Shown here piece after piece: positions 1-13,800 of a stretch of 64,000 nucleotides of DNA. Source of the DNA: Euglena gracilis (taxonomy: Eukaryota; Euglenida; Euglenophyceae; Euglenales); the NCBI GenBank assembly GCA_039621445.1, contig CP154956.1, positions 37,908,553 to 37,972,552 on the forward strand, in the 5' to 3' direction. The notes below the pieces were generated by a model. That model saw nothing but the letters and a program-made list of their open reading frames with translations. It was not told the DNA's origin and searched no databases. The stretch's first letter is position 1, and each line of letters opens with the position of its first letter. A program made the position numbers and the translations under genes.

Positions 1-1
1 C

Positions 2-38
<37 letters not shown>

Positions 39-41
39 GGT

Positions 42-114
<73 letters not shown>

Positions 115-150
115 CGCGCGCACGCGCGCGTGTGCGTGCGTGCGTGCATG
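1..150. repeat. (GT)n microsatellite
   Basis: Almost pure GT repeat with a short GGGT interruption, grading into a CG/GT mix near 110-145. It lies in the intron upstream of the first visible dynein exon. Open frames through it encode only Cys-Val runs and are not genes. Positions 150-374 hold no recognisable exon. Confidence 0.95.
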
Positions 151-374
151 CACTCCTACCAGGCTTGCGTTGGCGGGGTGACCACGGAGCTGATGCAAAC
201 GCCCAGAAGTGGCTCATTGTCCCGAGCAATGAAAGTTGTTGTCCTGATCAGAAGAAGGGGGCACGTCAAAGCTGACCGGACACAATCTTTTTCTGCGGAA
301 TTGTGTTGTGTTTGGAGAAGCGCAGGGACACTCGGCAGCCTCAACCCCTCCCCCCCCCCCCTGTGGCCCCCCAG

Positions 375-670
375 GTCAAGCTGGTGGCGGCCCAGAAGGA
401 GACGGACATCTTGTTGGTGGAGATCACGGAGTCCACCGCCAAGGCTGAGAAGAAGAAGGCGGAGGTGACGGCGGTGAAGGACGTGCTCGCATCGGAGGCT
501 TCGGTGGTGGCGGCCGGCAAGGCGGACGCCGAGAAGGACCTCGCGGCGGCGGGGCCCGCCCTCGAGGACGCCAAGTCAGCGCTGGACTCCATCACGCCGT
601 CCGACATGAAGACGCTGAAGGCGCTCGCCAAGCCGCCGGAGCTGATCAAGCGCATCTTCGATGGGGTGGT
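375..670 (+). CDS. Dynein exon 1: stalk coiled coil 1
   Basis: Begins after AG at 373-374 with [11 protein letters not shown] and runs as a charged heptad-rich helix to [16 protein letters not shown], the usual end of stalk helix CC1. The end is set by the non-conventional rule (CAG at 674-676, intron +4 to +6), phase 2. Joining to exon 2 gives RIFDGVVLLMQLP, which fits the RIMDCVLLLLQ motif of other heavy chains. Confidence 0.9.
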
Positions 671-3600
671 CCCCAGGCGGGGCTGCCGGGGCGCCGAAAG
701 GGCGAGGAAAGCGTGTCACCGGACATAGTGCGAGGGGGCACTGGCAATTTTCCAAGCAGCTTTTCCTTGCCTGGGAGGCATCCACCCCTCCCCAAATAAT
801 TTGGCGGGGTGCCAAGTTTTTGGAACCATCTTTTTGGCCTTCCCCCCTGCCAGGTTATTTGGGCCCTTATTTCGGCGTCGTACTGCTTTTGCCTTAAAAT
901 GAGGGTGCCAAGTGACCGGAGCAATCATTTTTTGCCTGCCCCCCCCCGCCAAGTTATTCGGCCACTGCCGGAGGAGCAAGGGCCCCGCCAGCAGGGGGGT
1001 GGGGCAAAATATGCACCGCGCAGTTTTTGAAGTTTTTTGCAGTTTTTACGTTTTTGGTTTTTTGCAGTTTTTTGCAGTTTTTTTTGCAGTTTTTTTTCCC
1101 TCAAAGAAAGCACATGTGCATTTTTTTTGCAGTTTTCAGTTTATGAAAAAGTTGAAAACATATTTTTTGATGTGCTCCAAGGCTAGAAGGTTTCAAAAAG
1201 AACATCAATGCAATTCCATCACATGTTTTGTACAGCCACAAAATGAGTGATGATGGTCAAATATTAGTTATTGAAGACGTTCACCAGGATGATGGTGATG
1301 GTGGAGAAGGGGCTGCTGACAAAAGTGAAGGTACCAATGAAGAAGGAGGTGAGAAAGTCCAAAAATCCCAAAGGATTTTGAAGAAAAGGAATTATGGTGT
1401 GTTGGTTACTCCAGGAAACTGAGCAAAGAAGTTTCCAAGTGGGGTGTATGAAGTCCATGGTGATTCCATGTGGTGTGCATATCCTCCTCCTCCTGGTTGT
1501 GAAAATTGTTTTTTTGAGGTGTGTCACCTGCCAGAAGCCAGTGAATCACTGCCGAAAAAATATTGCACAAGAACATTTGGGTTCCAACCAACCAAATATT
1601 GCACAAGAACATTTGGGTACAAAAAATATTGCACAAGAACATTTGGGTTCCAACCAAGTCCCATTTAAACAACACGGCGAGGGATAAGAAGCGGAAGCTG
1701 GAAACCCAAGCCCCAGAACTGCAACAGATTCTGTGTCATCCTCCAACCCTTTGGTGTGAATGCACATACATTGTTGAAATGTTCTTATCCTTTTGTTTTG
1801 TAGGATGCACAGATTTGTCCTGAACGACAAAAAGTCCGAGCTGATCTGAAAAAGATGTTATCAGCACGGCATACAATACAAGGTTGATTTTCCTGGGGGA
1901 GACAGCGCATTTATGTTCCCCTGCCTTTTAGAAGCTTGTTGTTGCAGCGTTCCACGCAGCTGGGATTCCACGGAAGAAGCTTCAACATCCAGTGGAAGAA
2001 AACACAACAACTGTTCCGGAAAGGCTGGCCCCATTTGGTTGAAACGACAAGGGAAGTTTGCTGACCACGTCGCTTTGTTTCTCAACATTCCTGTAACTTC
2101 AGCTGAGGTGGAGTGGTCCTTCAGCCTGGCTGGCTGCATTGACACAAAATTGCGCTATGCCTTGCCTGATGAGACGCGCAAATTATCCACCATGCTCATG
2201 TAAACGGCGACATTATCCACCATGCAAACGGCGACATTGAGGGCCGATTCCATTAAGGACCCTTTGCCGTTTGCTTCTTGCATGTTTCCAGCTGTGCCGT
2301 GCGCTTTCTGATTCAGAACGTCGTTTATGGCATCAGGTTGGCCCATTTGTGCAAATGGAACATCAATGGTCTCATCCTTAGTAATTAGCCTCACTCGTTG
2401 CATGATGGCTTCCCCAAATGGACTTGCAATGCGCAGTTTTTTGCAGTTTTTTTTGCAGTTTTTTGCAGTGCAGCTTTTGACCTGCCCGTGTGCAGTTTTT
2501 GCCCCCCCTGCCGCCACGTTATTTGGGGGGCGGGTGCATTGTTTTTTTTCCTGCCAGTGTGTGATTGATTATTTTTGCTGCCCAGTAGGCATTGTTTTGC
2601 ACCAGAGTGTTTAGAAAGCCGCACACGCCTGCTGTCGTTGCTGATGCAATTGCCCATGGACCCGAACCCGGTCTATTACGAGGTTGTCAAGGGGAGCAAG
2701 ATGCTCACCAGCTCTTGGGAGACTGCAGGCAAACCATTGTTGTCCCGCCTTGACTTCTTGAACATGTTGCTGGAGTTCAACGGTGTGAATACTCACGTTA
2801 CATTTGTTGTTGTGCAATGACGGTCGATTCCGCACGGTTTTTGTTGATGTTATTGTAAGCGAATGCCATGTGATGAAAGCTTTATTAGGTCAAACGAGTC
2901 AAACGCAGAACCTTGGCATTTCCGCCATCATTGCCTCGTCTGTGCAGGGCCCAAGAAGGATGAGATCAACGGAGAGACGTGTGAGCTTCTGCTGCCGTAC
3001 CTTTGGATGCAAGAGTTCACCTACGAGCGTGCCAAGTCGGCTTGTGGCAACGTGGCTGGGCTCTGCACGTGGGTGCGGGCGATGCACACGTACTACCACA
3101 TCGCCCGCTTCGTTGCCCCGAAGATCGAGGCACTGCGAGAGGCGGAGGGGAAGTTGCGGATTGCCAATGCCAAGCTTGGGGAGAAGGAGAGGGAGCTCGC
3201 AAAGGTGGGTAAAGAATTTGTGTCCCTTCCACATTGAATGAAGTTCAGTCCGCCAGCACCTTATGCTTGCATTATTTTTTTCATTTTTTTGTGGAAAGAG
3301 GTTGCAAAGGGGTAACCCTCCAGAATCCTTGGTTTGGAAGTTTTGGCTGGCTGGAACAAAAAAGAGAATTTTTGTTCAATCATTCCCTCCAAGGCTTTGT
3401 TCATGAAAATTTGGGCTGCAAATTATCTCTGGACAACTTCGACATGCCACCTTATCATTTTTCTCGAATATGCCCAAGGAGGGTTGTATCGCTGGAAGGT
3501 GCAGCTGGCCAGCTGACCTCGGAGCAAACTGAGCACAATGGGATTGGACATACCAGAAGATGGGGGGGGATCCTGAGCCCCGGGCGGATTTGAGATCTCC

Positions 3601-4843
3601 ATCGTCGATAACAACTGACCCTACCAGGGGTGGGGGGAAATTTTGCCCTAGAGAAAATTTGGCACGGACAAATTTCGCGGAAGCAAATCCTGCGAAATAT
3701 TTCCGGACATTTTTAAGGAATCCCGCGAAATTTTTGTCCATGTATTCCCTTTCAGGTGCTCAAGGCTTCCCTTTTTTGCTTCACAGAAAAAAAATCCCGC
3801 GAAATATTTCCGGACATTTTTCAGGAATCCCGCGAAATTTGTCGTCCACGAAATTTGTCGCCACAAAATTTCTCTGGCACGAAATTCCCCCCCCCCCCCG
3901 GTAAGCCACTGCTGGGGCCTTCTTTTGGCCCCCCGCCCCGCTGCAGGTGGAGGCGGACCTGGGGGAGTGCCAGGCCCGGCTGGACGGGGCGAAGCGCACC
4001 AAGCAGGAGCTGCAGGACGCCCAGGGCTGGACGGGAACCTTCGAAACCCTGTGGGTTGTGGGTTGGGGGGGGTCCACCCCCCCCCGTCGTCTGACCCCTC
4101 ACCCGCCCTTCCCGTGCAGCCCTGAGGCCGATGCGGACCGCTGCAAGAAGCGGATGGACGCGGCCAACGGGCTGATCGAGGCCCTGTCTGGGGAGCGGGA
4201 CCGCTGGACGGTGCAGAGCAACGAGTTCAAGGACATGACCCGCCGCCTCGTCGGGGACGTCGCGCTGGCGGGGGCATTCATCTCGTACTGCGGCCCGTTC
4301 AACGCCGAGTTCCGCAAGCTGCTGTTCTCCAACTACTTCTACCAGGATTGCATCAAGCGCAAGATCCCAGTGACAGAGGTATGGGCCCCAACTGGTGTTC
4401 AGGAGTTGTGATCATTTCACCATGATTGGGCCACCTTCCTGGAAGTTGAACAAGCAGTTGATGTAGTCCCTTGGGGAGGCCCTCTTGAAACAGGAGGGGT
4501 TCTCCAGACCACACAGTTGTAATTTAATTTAACTCAAGGCGTGTATGACCCCACCCCCCGGGTGGTGACTGACTGTTTTTTTAGAAGGACTGACTGGTTT
4601 TTGGCACCAGACTGCCCCTGGGGTGGGGTCTGGTCGGAAGGACCAAACGTGCACCAAGTACCCATGGCACCGAAAAAATCATTTGAAAAATGGCTGAAAT
4701 CCATTGATTTTGGGCAATTTTGGCATGAGTGGAAAGAGTGACCGGTCCCCAGGGCCGGGGGGGGGGGAGCAATTGAAAAGTTTTGAAAAGGTGACTGACT
4801 TTTTTTTTATGAGGAAAGTTAGCCCCCCCCCCCGGGTTGTAAA

Positions 4844-4883
<40 letters not shown>

Positions 4884-7800
4884 GTAGTTAGTTAGTTTCT
4901 TAGTTAGTTAGTTAGTTAGTCAGTTAGTTAAGCAATTGCATACTCTCGACTCCCACCCACCTGCCAGGGGTGCTCCATAGCCAGGGACCCCCCAGGAAAT
5001 TCAGTTCCTGAATGTTTTCTACAGTCGTATTTTGTTAATTCGAAAAATTTGACCCCAAAGTTACGCTAAAATACATTTTTTTTTGCCAAGACCAACATTT
5101 CGCACAGAAAATCGGTCATTTGTGCCGTCCTGTTATTCCCATTACACCAAAGGGGGGTGGCCCAGACCTCTCCACCTGGCCATTCATCGAACCTTGGGGG
5201 ATTGATGACATTTGAACCTCGAAGCATTCCGGATAACTGAAATCAAACCGAAACCAAAAAAATTATGCCAACGTTCCAACAAATATCCAACTGCATGTCC
5301 CAAAAGGTAAATGAGGGCAAAACACGTCTGAAGTGAACCATCGCCCATGTGTGATGGTAGCAGCAACATCCAAAAATATACTCCCCCGACGAAATGCAAC
5401 ATTTTTGGAGCATTGACTTCCAGCTCAGACCCCAGGGTCCCCCAACAGATCAACTTTTTTTTACTTTTTTTTATGCATAAATTGAGAAATTACGAGAAGT
5501 TACTTTAAAAGCCAAATCATTGATTTTTGTAATATTTTCCCCCTCTATTTAGAAGGTTGATTCTTTATTATACCCATATTGTTCATTGACTTTTGCTTAG
5601 AATCAGAAAGAGGCTTTCAGCTGCGGAGGTACACTACCATGTTAACAGAGCCCTATTTATGTTGAATGGGAGGGCTAACCTCACCTGCTCGTTTGGTGCC
5701 CCAGGACCTGTCGGTGGTGAAGTTCCTGGTGGACGAGAGCCAGATCACGGACTGGCAGATCGAAGGGCTGCCGTCCGACGACCACTCCGTGCAGAACGGC
5801 ATCATCATCACCCGCACCACGAAGTACCCCCTCCTGGTGGACCCCCAGCCAGGGCGTCGTTTGAGCCGGGGGAACCCCCAGGGGGGCAGGGGTTTTGTTC
5901 CCAAGCCGGAGTTGACCCTAACCCCAGAGGCGTCCAGCCAGCCAGCGGTCAAAAATGGCTTTAAAAACGGCATTTTTGAGTGGTTTTGGGGGGTTGCGCC
6001 ACCAGTTTTTGGTTTAAAATGGCAACCCGGCTAAATTTGGTTTTTTTTTGCCTGTTTTGGGGTTCCTGCGGGTCCAGCTGCCAGCCCCACCCCCTGGGGT
6101 GTGTCCAGCCGGCCACCCAATTTTTCCAGCCTCTGAGCTACCCCTTTTCCCCGGGTTTGTTGTTGTCCAAGTGCCGCCCCGCCCCCAGGGTCAGGGCCTG
6201 CAGTGGCTGCGCGTCAAGGAGGAGCACAACGGCGTCAAGGTGTCCAACTTCACGGACAAGCATTTCCCGGACCACCTGCGTGACCAGCTGCGGGACGGGC
6301 GCCCGCTGCTGATCGAGAACTGCACGGAGGAGATTGACCCCATGCTGGACCCGGTGCTGGAAAAGGTATGGGCATCAGGTCACAGAAGTTTGCCGTATGT
6401 GGATGCTTTTGCGGCATGGGGAGGGGGCACTGATAGAACTGTTCCGGCAGAAGTGAATCACTTGGGTGTTTTTGGATCATGTGAAGAAAACCACCCAAAA
6501 TTTTCGGATATTTTTCAAAAAAGTTGTGTTTGTGTGAGGTGAAGTGTCTTTTTCAATTGTGGCAGTACCCAAATATTTCCGGGCCATTCTGAGGAATTCG
6601 CCCAATTTTTCCCGTCACTAATTTTGTTGGAACCAACTAAACCCCCCCCAAATATAAAACCCCCCCGGTTTTATAATTGGGCGGAAATTTCAAGACCCCG
6701 AGGGGGGGTTTTATATTTGGGGGGGGGGTTTATATTCGGTCGGAAAAATCAACTTCCCGGTGGGCTCCAGTAGACACTTTTTTGGTCCAAAATAACAAAT
6801 ACGCCCACCCTTGGGGGTCCAAAAACTTCATTTTTCGGGCGAAGGAGCAATTTTCACATGTTTTTGGTAAAAATTGTTCCCAAATCTGCCAAAAATGACA
6901 ATTTTGGGAGATATTTTGTCGAAAATTTTCCCTTCCGGCGCTTCGCGCTGGAGGGGGGGGGGTTATATTTGGGCGGGATTTCAAGGTCCTCAGGGGGGGT
7001 TTTATATTTGGCGGGGGTTTTGTATTTGGGGGGGGGGTTATATTTGGGGGGGGTTTATATCTGTGTCCATCCCCCGGGTTGCGCTGACCAAGTGATGGAC
7101 TCCCATTTCATTTTGCTGTGCTGGAAGGCATTGAGCGCACCGCCCGCCGTGTCCCGCAGTCCGTGGTGAAGTCCGGGCGGTCGCTGGTGATCATCATCAA
7201 CGACAAGCCGCACGACTTCAACGAAGACTTCAAGATGGTGATGACCAGCATGCTGCCCAACCCGGCGTTCCCTCCCGAACAGGGGCCGCTGGGCAGAATC
7301 GGCGAGTCTAAAGTGGATTGTCGCCCATTTCCCAGCAGACCACGCTTTGCTAACATTGATTTTTCCAAGTGCACTTTGAACTAGTTGCTGGGAAGTTGCG
7401 GAAGATTGAAATGTTTGTGGTGGTCTTTTCCCTCGACCTTCCAGAAGCGCATTTTCGGCAAGCCTGTCTTTGTTCATCAAGTAAAGTTTTTTTTTTACTA
7501 CCACAGCTCTCTCGCCCAGCCAAATGCGCCCCCTGCCACCGAGCTGTTCGCCAAGTGCAGTATCATCGACTTCACGGTGACGATGGCGGGGCTGGAGCAG
7601 CAGCTGCTGGGCCGCGTGATCGGCCAGGAAAAGGCGGAGCTGGAGGAAGAGAGGTGCACGGCCCACTGGCAGCTGGGAAAATGCGGGGCCTGTGTTTGAA
7701 CAGCGCAGTCCAATGAAATAAATGAAAATGATTATGTTAATTAAATAGTAAATGGTAACAATAATTTTTAAATGCAGTTGCGTGTTCGCGTGTGCGCGCG

Positions 7801-10800
7801 CGTGTGTGGTGTGGGTGGGTGGGTGGGTGGGTCGGTGTGGGGGTCGGTGTGGGTGTGGGTGTGGGTGTGGGTGTGGGTGTGGGTGTGGGTGTGGGTGTGG
7901 GTGTGGGTGTGGGTGTGGGTGTGGGTGTGGTGTGGGTGTGGGTGTGGGTGTGGGTGTGCGTTTGGGTGCGGGTGAGAATGTGTGTGTGTGGGTCCACCTC
8001 TCAGGGCCAAGCTGGTGGAGGAGGTGAACAACAACGAGAAGCGGCTCAAGTACTACGAGGACAAGCTGCTGGCATGCCTCTCCGCCTCGAAGGGCAACCT
8101 GATCGACGACGAGGAGCTGATCGCCACGCTGGCCGACGCCAAGAAGGCCTCCACGGAGATCAAGGAGAAGCTGAGCATCGCGGTGGAGACCCGCAAGCGC
8201 ATCAACTCCGCGCGGGAGGAGTACCGGCCCGTGGCCATCCGGGGCTCCGTGCTGTACTTCCTCATCGTGGAGATGTCGCTGGTGAACCCGATGTACCAGA
8301 CCTCCCTGAACCAGTTCCTGGGCCTGTACGATGGGGGCATCGAGGGCAGGAGGCCCTCCCGCCCATATTTCTTGTTCCATCTCGACCCCCCAAATGGTGA
8401 GGCAGAGCCCCACTATTGGACGACCTTCCACAACAGGGCGTTGCTAAAGAAAATTTGACCCCACCCCCAGGGTGGGGTCCAGCCAGCCAGCAGCCTTTTC
8501 CAGCCCCCCCCCCCTCCCCCCCATCAACGAGTTTGATTTCCAGCTCCCCTTTGGGCGGCTGGATGGTAACAGATTTTTGCCCTGAGGTGCAAAAATGGCA
8601 AAGAATGGGCCAAAACATGGGCAAAAATAGTAAAAATAGGTCAGATTTGAGCTGGCCAGGCGAATCTGCATCTTTTCGGTTTCGGTTTTCTGGCACTTGG
8701 TTTGGCCCCAATCGGGCCCAGTTCCAGCCCTGGGACCCCTATGGGGGGGGGGGTCAGCCAGCTGCCTTGTTCCAGCCAGCCCAAATTTTCAAGCCTCTGA
8801 GCTGGACCCCCTGGGGGGTCCTTAAGCAACACCCTGTTCCACAGATCCCATTATTTTTGGGGTTTCTGCGGTTCTGGGACTTTCCCTCCGGCATCCAAGA
8901 GTTGATTTTGTGACCTACTGACTGATGTCGTTTTGGCCCAATCAAATTCAGAGTCATTTTCGCTCCATTCGGTCCCAGCCAGTTTAGATGCGACCCAGGC
9001 GTGTATTGTAGAACCAAGTGCAGAGGAAGCCCAAAGGATGCTGTCACAGAATTGTTTTGAAAGGCCTCCTGGCAGCGAAGTCTGAGAGGCATCAGCTGAC
9101 GTCCAAGCGCATTCAAGCCATCATTGGTGTGTCCCCTTGCAAGTTTGCAAATGTCACTCTGAACAAAGTGTTGTTTGGTGAATATTGTGAGGCAAGTAAT
9201 GTTTTAAATTCATTTTTAGTGTGCGTTGTGCTGCAGATACTCTTGGTAGGCATGAAATGAAATCAAAATGAAACGCAGGAATACTCAAGTATGCAAGAGC
9301 ATATGGTCTGGGTTCTGTGATTGAGGGAGGGATTGCAATTTATGTGCGTTCAGTGCCTGGTGCCTGACCACACAGAACTCCCTCGCACTGCAGACACCAT
9401 GACGGAGGTCGTGTTCCTGTACATCGGCCGAGGGCTGTTCGAGGAGCACAAGACGATGTTCGCGCTGTTGATGGCGTGCAAGATCGAGCTCCGCGCCGGC
9501 AACCTGACCCACACCAGCTTCCAGACGCTGCTGAAGGGCGGCGCCGCGCTGAACCTGTCCGACGTGCGGCCCAAGCCCTTCATGTGGATCCCGGACAAGG
9601 CGTGGCTGAACGTCATCGCCCTGGCGGACTCGGTGAAGACGTTCAAGATGGTGCCCGACCTCATCCAGCGCAATGACCAGATGTGGAGGTACTGGTGGGA
9701 CCAGGAGGTGTGCCCCACGACGTGTCTTGCCCACCCCCTGGGCAACAAGGTTTGAGTTCCCCGCCTCTCAGCACCTGTGCTTTTTTTGCCGGACAGTTCT
9801 TCCTGGTATCTTCCTGGTATCTGAGAGATTGCACATGAGAAACCTGATCAAACAGAGATCAATGAAGACACTCACCTCAGATTTGGTGATGGGTTTTGTG
9901 GGACCCCCCCCCCCCCGGGGATCCTGGGCCAGAGGCCCGGGTATGAGTTTCTGTGTGAAGCGCGATTTTTTTGGGTCTTTGCCCCCTCTGGGGAAGGGGG
10001 TTCCTGCACCGGGCTGGGTAGAAGGGGAGACCCCCTGGGGGTCTTAAAAAGAAGCCTTGTTAGGGCATTTGGTTGCACGCGGAGAGATCCTGCTGTCTTT
10101 CCATGTTGTCTTTGGAGGGTCTCCCAGCCGTTCCGGCGTCAATCTGGCTTTCCATTGTACTTCTGGAAATGTTTTCATGGCATTTGCCTCGAAAATTGCA
10201 TTCAATTTGTTACTTTTTATGTAAGGGGAAGAACATTTTGCACACCCCCATATTTTCCCTGCCTCGGGCCCAGAGCTCCAGATATGTGTTTTTTGAAGAA
10301 CCCCTGCACTGCGAGGAGCCTGCCCCCCCCCCCCCCTGGACTGCAGGTGACCCACTGGGCTGGGGAGGTGGCAGCTCCACTTCCTGCCTGCAGGCGCCGG
10401 AAGCGCAGAAGATCCCCGACATCGACGACCGCCTCGATGCGTTCGAGCGAATGCTGCTGGTGCGCTCTTTCCGCGAGGACCGGACGCTGCTGTCCGCCCT
10501 GGACTACATCAAAATCACCCTCGGCCAGCGCCCCCCGCCACATCGACGCCCCGACACCCCCTTGTTCGCCTCTTCCCCCCCTCCCCCCTCCCCGATGATA
10601 GCCTTTAGTGTCATTTGTTGAACAGTCCAGAGGTAATCCCCCGGATGAAATCTGTCTGAGGGGCGCTGCCGCCGGGCCGATGTATGCGGAACCACAGCAG
10701 CTGGACCTGGAACCGGTGGTGGACGAGACCCACGGCTTGATGCCGACCCTTTTCCTGCTGTCGCAGGGGTCGGACCCGAACGGCCTCCCCTTCCAACTCT

Positions 10801-13800
10801 GTTCTCCAATTTCCATTGCAACAACATGTCCTTTCTGTGCTTTCTGTGCTTTCTGCTCTCGCACACCAGATATCTCATTCCGCCGATGAATTATTTCTGG
10901 TGTTGTCCCGTTGCAGGCCATCGCAGGCCATGTTTTTCTCACTTTGAAAGACGACAGAAGGGGTTGGAAGACCTTGAGGCAGCCTGTCCCAAAAAATGGA
11001 GCTTTTTTTTCATTCAAGAAATACCTCTCCAAAGCAGGGCAGGGAATCGAAGGAGGTGCCGACCCCGACCGGACAGATCGAGGGGATGGCCAAGAAGCGG
11101 AAGAAGAAGATCAGCGCCATCAGCATGGGGCAGGGGCAGGAGCCCGCCGCCCACGCCCTCGTGCAGCACGGGTTCGCCAGCGGCGACTGGGTGCTGTGCC
11201 AGAACTGCCACTTGGGGCTGCCCTTCCTGAAGGAGGTGTGCCCTAATTACCCCGGCCACAACACTCAAGTGGTCAGTTGCTATGCAAATGGGTGATGCGT
11301 GGGCGCTGCAAACTATTGCATTTATTAGAAACGTGCCAGCCCTCCACATATGATCAAATTTCAATCATGTCGGTCGTTTGTTCTTCGTTTCTGTTTGCTG
11401 GGCGACCCGTCTCCTCCTGCCTGTGCGAAGCATTCAGTGTTTGCAGCGGTCAACCCCCTCCACTCAACACAAATGGCTTTTTCCGCCGCCTCCGTCTCAA
11501 CTACCCCCCCCCCCCAACCCACAACACAGCTGCTGGAGGTGCTCATCAAGATGGACCGGGCCAACGTGCACGACGAGTTCCGGCTGTGGATCACGGCGGA
11601 GCCCACCCCGCTGTTCCCCATCGGACTGCTGCAGATGTCCATCAAGCTGACCAACGAGCCGCCACAGGGGATGCGCGCCGGCATCCTGCGCTCGTACTCC
11701 TGGATGTCCCAGGGCCAGGGGGTGGCCTGGGGGCCGCACGCCACACGACACACATCACAGGCCGGCGGAATTCTCGTCGAGGCCAACCCCGCCCAAGGTT
11801 GGGGGGAGGGGCTGCCTGCAGGCACTCCAAGGCACCCAGATCCGACCCCCACAGGGGGGGGGGCACACGGCACACAGGGAGGGCAAAGGGCCAATGCACT
11901 TCGGTCCCGAAGGCTTTCCAGACATGGCTTATTTTGGGCACTTTTTGACCCACGACCAGGCAGGCACTGACCCGGGGGGGGGGGGGCATGCCTGCCACCT
12001 CCACAAACACACAAAAGGTCCAGAGGCGGACAACAGCGCCAGGCCACAAGGGGGGATAAAAGGAACCAAAAAAGCAGCAGTGCACACAGGGGGGCCCCCC
12101 AGGTTGGTACAGGATAATCACCCTGAACTCTGAACAAGAAAGGGGGTTCCTGTGAAACTGAAGGTCAAACCCTGCTTGCGACCTCTTCGACAATTTCCGG
12201 CGCGTGGAGTGGCGTCCCATGCTGTACACGCTGTGCCATCTGCACTCTGTCGTGCAGGTGTTCCTCACTGCCTCCTCCTCCCTTGCTTGAGATTGTTTGC
12301 TGCTGTGACTTGTGTGGCCGGGGCTGCCACCCAAGCAATCTCCTGTGTTCTTTTGTGTGCTCGACATTGAATCAATCCCCCCAACCTTTTCAGCTGCTAC
12401 GGCCCTGAGTTCATTCAGTTTTTTTTGTGCCCAGATCGAGATATCCAACCTCTGGCAGACTGAGTTCATTCAGTTTTTTTTGTGCCCAGATCGAGATATC
12501 CAACCTCCCCCAAGAGATCCCCATGCCAATCAGGAACGCAGGAAGTTCGGCCCGATCGGCTGGTGCATCCCGTACGAGTACAACTTCGGCGATTGGAGTG
12601 CCAGCTGCCAGTTTGTGCAGAACCACCTCACGATGCTGGGCGACACGCAGGATCCGTCACCGGAAGGGCACAACGCTGCTAACGAGCGCTTTTGAGTTTA
12701 ATTGAGCAGCAGCTTTTTTGATTAGTCCTGCGGCTGTGATGGAAGGATGCTGTTTTGACAATTTCGGCTTTTTCCCTAATCTCTCAAGGAGTGTCGAATT
12801 ATCAACCTTGATGCATTTGCCGTGATTTCTTTTTTTATGTTTGTCGAATCCTGGGAATGATCCCAAGAAAGGTGTCCCTGTGTCATGGGACACTGTGCGC
12901 TACATGATTGCTGAGATTCAGTATGGTGGCCGTGTCACAGATAACAAGGTGTGTTTTTAATTCTGTGCTCCTGGGCCAAGCGAGTGGCTGGTGGTGCTTC
13001 TTGGTGTGGCGAGTGGAGTCATATGGGAATTGCTGGCTGGACCCCTGCTTCTCAGGACCGTGTGCTGCTGGCCACGCTCACGGAGGTGTTCATGGCGCCG
13101 CGGATTTTGACACCGGACTTCAAGTTCTGTCCCCGCTACCAGATCCCCCGGTTTGAGGAGATCCTGAAGCACCGCGAGTTCATCGCCGAGAACATGCCCG
13201 AGGTCCTCTCCGTATTCGGGAACGCCCAATTTATCCCTGTCGCTGCACTGCAATGGAGACAAAGAAAAAAGGCGGAGATCCAACCGGTCACATCTGGCTC
13301 TCCTCGGAAATCAACGAGACCATTCAGTCCCAGGTCCCATACAAATCAAGATTGTGCAACAAATTCAGAAGTGCCTTTTTGTCAAATTTTAAGTTTAATA
13401 TTTTGATATTTTGCTGTGAAGTTTTGAGTTTTGGCATTGATTGTGGGATGGGTGCCCCCCATGGGCCTAAAAAAATCTTTGTCCTCAGGTCGATACTCCC
13501 GAGGTGTTCGGCCTGCACTCCAACGCAGACATCACCTACCGCCTGCGGCAGGCAGCCTCTGTCCTGGGCACCACCCAGTGGGCCACCCGCCTGCACTTCC
13601 TCCCTCCTAGGGGGTGACTGACTGTGGGTTCTTGCCACAAATAATCACAAACAATCACAACCAGTACAATTTTGGTGATTCCCAAAATCACGAAGAATCA
13701 CAAGTAATCACAAATGGGTTTTTCCCTTTTATGAATTCTGAAAACTGGGTTTTCTATCAAGCATTGATTTCCCTAAAATGCGGTATTCAGACAAAAATGG

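Noticed and set aside
4-468. 154-codon Cys-Val-rich open frame over the GT repeat
   Set aside because: It is a translation of a microsatellite that runs on into the first dynein exon in the wrong frame.
4051-4119. GT-AG intron at 4051-4119 in the stalk
   Set aside because: It is in frame but would insert a Trp/Gly/Thr-rich segment into coiled coil 2; the non-conventional junction restores [15 protein letters not shown].
7055-8431. 458-codon minus-strand open frame
   Set aside because: Antisense of dynein exons 8-10 plus the GGGTGT microsatellite; the Thr-Pro-His run and GC-rich antisense frame explain it.
8346-9075. GC-AG splicing of dynein intron 10
   Set aside because: GC donor and AG acceptor exist one to two bases away, but the CAG/CTG placement gives the exact homologous length and agrees with eight other introns.
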